Below are positions 62,401 through 64,000 of a DNA stretch of 64,000 bases, one piece after another. Below the pieces are notes generated by a model. It did not search any database, was not told where the DNA came from, and was given only the letters and a program-made list of their open reading frames with translations. The position numbers were made by a program, and so were the translations under genes. This stretch comes from DATFNV01 sp963827935 (lineage in GTDB: Bacteria > Planctomycetota > Planctomycetia > Gemmatales > Gemmataceae), in NCBI GenBank assembly GCA_963827935.1, contig CAWHCN010000009.1:124001-188000 (forward strand), written 5' to 3'. Position 1 is the stretch's first letter. Each line of letters opens with the position of its first letter.

Positions 62401-64000
62401 TCAGCGCCGCTGGCCAATTGTCGAGGCCAGGAACAGCACCTTGCTCAGCGGGGGCGGTGGCTTCGGCGCAGGCGGCTTCGGCGGCGGCACTTGCGGCGTC
62501 ACCGGCGGCAGCAGCTCGCCATAGTCGTATTCCAAACCCACCGAACCCTGGCCCAAAGTCACGAAGAACTGGTCGTTGCTTTCCTTCGTGCCCGCGCTCA
62601 CCCCGTTCACTGTGCCCAGCGTGTACTTTCCTTCCAGGAAGTTGGCCGGCGGCGTCTTGGTGATCGTGTAGCTGCCTGGACGCAAGTTGCCGAACTGGTA
62701 CAGGCCGGTCGAACTGGTTTGCACCACCACGTGGACCAAGGCCCCCAGGTCGTTGGTGCCGGTCAAGGTCACCGTTGTCCCGGAGACGGGCGGATCGATG
62801 CTCTGCCGAACGCCGCTGTTGTTCAGGTCCACGTAGACATAGCCGGACAGACTGGACGGCTGAAGCTTGGCGATGTCGTTGTTCGGCGCGGTGGCACCGG
62901 GACCGACGGTAATGCCGCTAATGACGTTCGGGCCCCGCGGCGCTGCCGGCGATGGAGGCGACGTTGCCGCGCGTCTTCAGGCCGGTCAGGAAGCCGGCCG
63001 GCTGAGTCGTTTCCGTGACGGTGTAGGTCCCCGGGCGCAAGTTGCCGAAGCTGTACGACCCGTCGGCCGCGGTCTGGGTGGTCAGGGCGGTGATGGCCCC
63101 CAGATCGTTGCTGCCGGTGAGCGTCAGGGTGAGGCCGCCGAAGCCGGTCGTCTCCGTCGGGTCCTTGATGCCGTTATCGTTGGCATCGAGATAGACATAG
63201 CCTGAGACAGCGGCCGGCTGCAGCTCCGCGAAGTCGTTTTCGGTGGAGTTCGCGCTGGTCAGGTTGACGGCAATGGTGTGCGAGCCGGCGCTGTTGAGAA
63301 TGACCGCCCCGCCGCTCGAACGTCAGGCCGGGGAGGTAGCCGGGCGGGGTGCTGGTCTGAAGGATCGTGTACGGGCCCGGCTTCAGGGCGTTGCTGGGGA
63401 TGTAGTGGTAGACGACCTCGACCTGGGCCGACTCGCTGGTGCTGTGCAGGACCAGCAGATTGCCCGGACCGCTCGCGCTGGAGGTCGAGCCGGCATGGGC
63501 GGACAGGGTCAGCGAGCCGGTGCCCTCGAACTCCTGCAACAAGGTCGGGTCGCTGACGGTGATCGAGGTTGGGGTTCCGGATTCGGTCTGCACGCCCGAG
63601 TCGTAGCCGCTGGTGCCGCCGAAGTCGATGGTGCCGTCGAAAGCCGAGGCGTTGAACGAGGCGCTGGCACTCGCCTGGGCGACCAGCGGGTTGAGCCCGG
63701 GGACGCTCAACGTCACGTTGCCGTTGATCGATCCGCTGATGGTCCCCGCCTCGGAATCGAGGTTCTCGAACTGGAATTCGGTCTGCATGGTGGGCGTGTT
63801 GATGATATCCACGCTCAGGAGCGTCCCGAGCGACGGATCGAACTGTGCCAGGGGCTCGGTCTGCGTCCACCCCGTTTTCTGGCTGGCGAAGGTGACGAGG
63901 ACCGGCATCGTCGCCGGCGCCTGGCTGACGCTGTTGTCGGTGGTGAACTGGTAGAAGCCGTTGACATCGGTAACGGCAGTGGCGATGGGGTTGCCCGTGG
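62401..64000 (-). CDS. SdrD-like repeat surface protein, 5' end beyond window (frame breaks)
   Basis: Secreted adhesin-like protein; the N-terminus lies off the right edge. The part nearest the edge has TGWTQTEPLAQFDPSLGTL, which resembles the choice-of-anchor E domain. SdrD/Cna-B units follow: VYLDANDNGIKDPTETTG then FGGLTLTLTGSNDLGAI, and MDLNNSGVRQSIDPPVSGTTV with LTGTNDLGALVHVVVQTSST, each ending FGNLRPG-(S/T)-Y-T-(I/V)-T. The frame breaks near 63300 and 62940. A Pro-rich tail (PPPKPPAPKPPPP) and a closing SKVLFLAST follow; the SKxxFLA ending recurs in planctomycete surface proteins. Cell-surface attachment is inferred, not shown. Confidence 0.72.

Overview
This window is high-GC bacterial DNA and almost certainly comes from a planctomycete, probably a Gemmata-like one. 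The signs are a Tat-exported DUF1501 protein (34101-35534), an S53 peptidase with the planctomycete N-terminal signature LESLEELVLPSG (40412-42343), a Ser/Thr kinase next to FHA and zinc-ribbon proteins, BlaI/M56 pairs, secreted Gfo/Idh proteins, SdrD-like anchored proteins, and many unrelated palindromic intergenic repeats. No rRNA, tRNA, CRISPR array or intact insertion sequence was seen.

Layout. 1-2.9 kb: a zinc-ribbon membrane protein (cut by the edge), gmhA and a proline-rich lipoprotein. 3.2-9.4 kb: one giant alpha-2-macroglobulin. 10.3-18.5 kb: a corrin-ring operon (cobJ, cobH, cobL/cbiET, a cbiG-cbiF fusion, cobK, two stand-alone TIR proteins, cbiD), then bluB. 18.7-23 kb: a signalling group (kinase, zinc ribbon, Kelch, FHA). 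23-28 kb: a large secreted protein, a methyltransferase and a secreted Gfo/Idh protein. 28.1-30.2 kb: blaI-blaR1 with clear operators. 30.3-35.5 kb: SDR, folK, TGS GTPase, clpS, a TIM-barrel isomerase and DUF1501. 35.7-43.6 kb: a lower-GC accessory stretch with a three-gene cassette of unknown function, a PIN-like toxin gene split by a palindrome, an Mrr restriction enzyme, a nuclease remnant, the S53 peptidase and a DUF3800 protein. 43.8-50.8 kb: plsC-cmk, a coiled-coil secreted protein, rimI, DUF11, MazG-like, isocitrate dehydrogenase-like. 50.9-64 kb: a candidate structured RNA, MBL hydrolase, HEAT protein, alpha/beta hydrolase, STAS and RsbW-type regulators, mutS, RmlC-like epimerase, TAXI-type binding protein, a beta-barrel-like protein and a truncated SdrD-like adhesin.

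How genes work together. The cobalamin block supplies the middle of corrin synthesis by the early-cobalt route (CbiD, CbiG), and BluB makes the dimethylbenzimidazole ligand. Gene starts overlap by 4-14 bases through most of it, so it is translated as one unit. The STAS and HATPase proteins form a partner-switch pair. BlaI and the M56 sensor form an autoregulated two-gene unit.

Two things shape interpretation. First, more than thirty single frame breaks fall in otherwise conserved genes (cmk, mutS, plsC, B12 genes and others). Where I could reconstruct them, adding one base to a short G/C run restores the frame, so they look like consensus errors and not pseudogenes. Coordinates given for broken genes span all pieces. 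Second, at least a dozen unrelated palindromic repeat families lie between genes, and several have entered genes: they supply the 3' ends of gmhA, cbiD and mutS, the start codon of mutS, a linker in cobL, and the insertion that splits a PIN-like gene.
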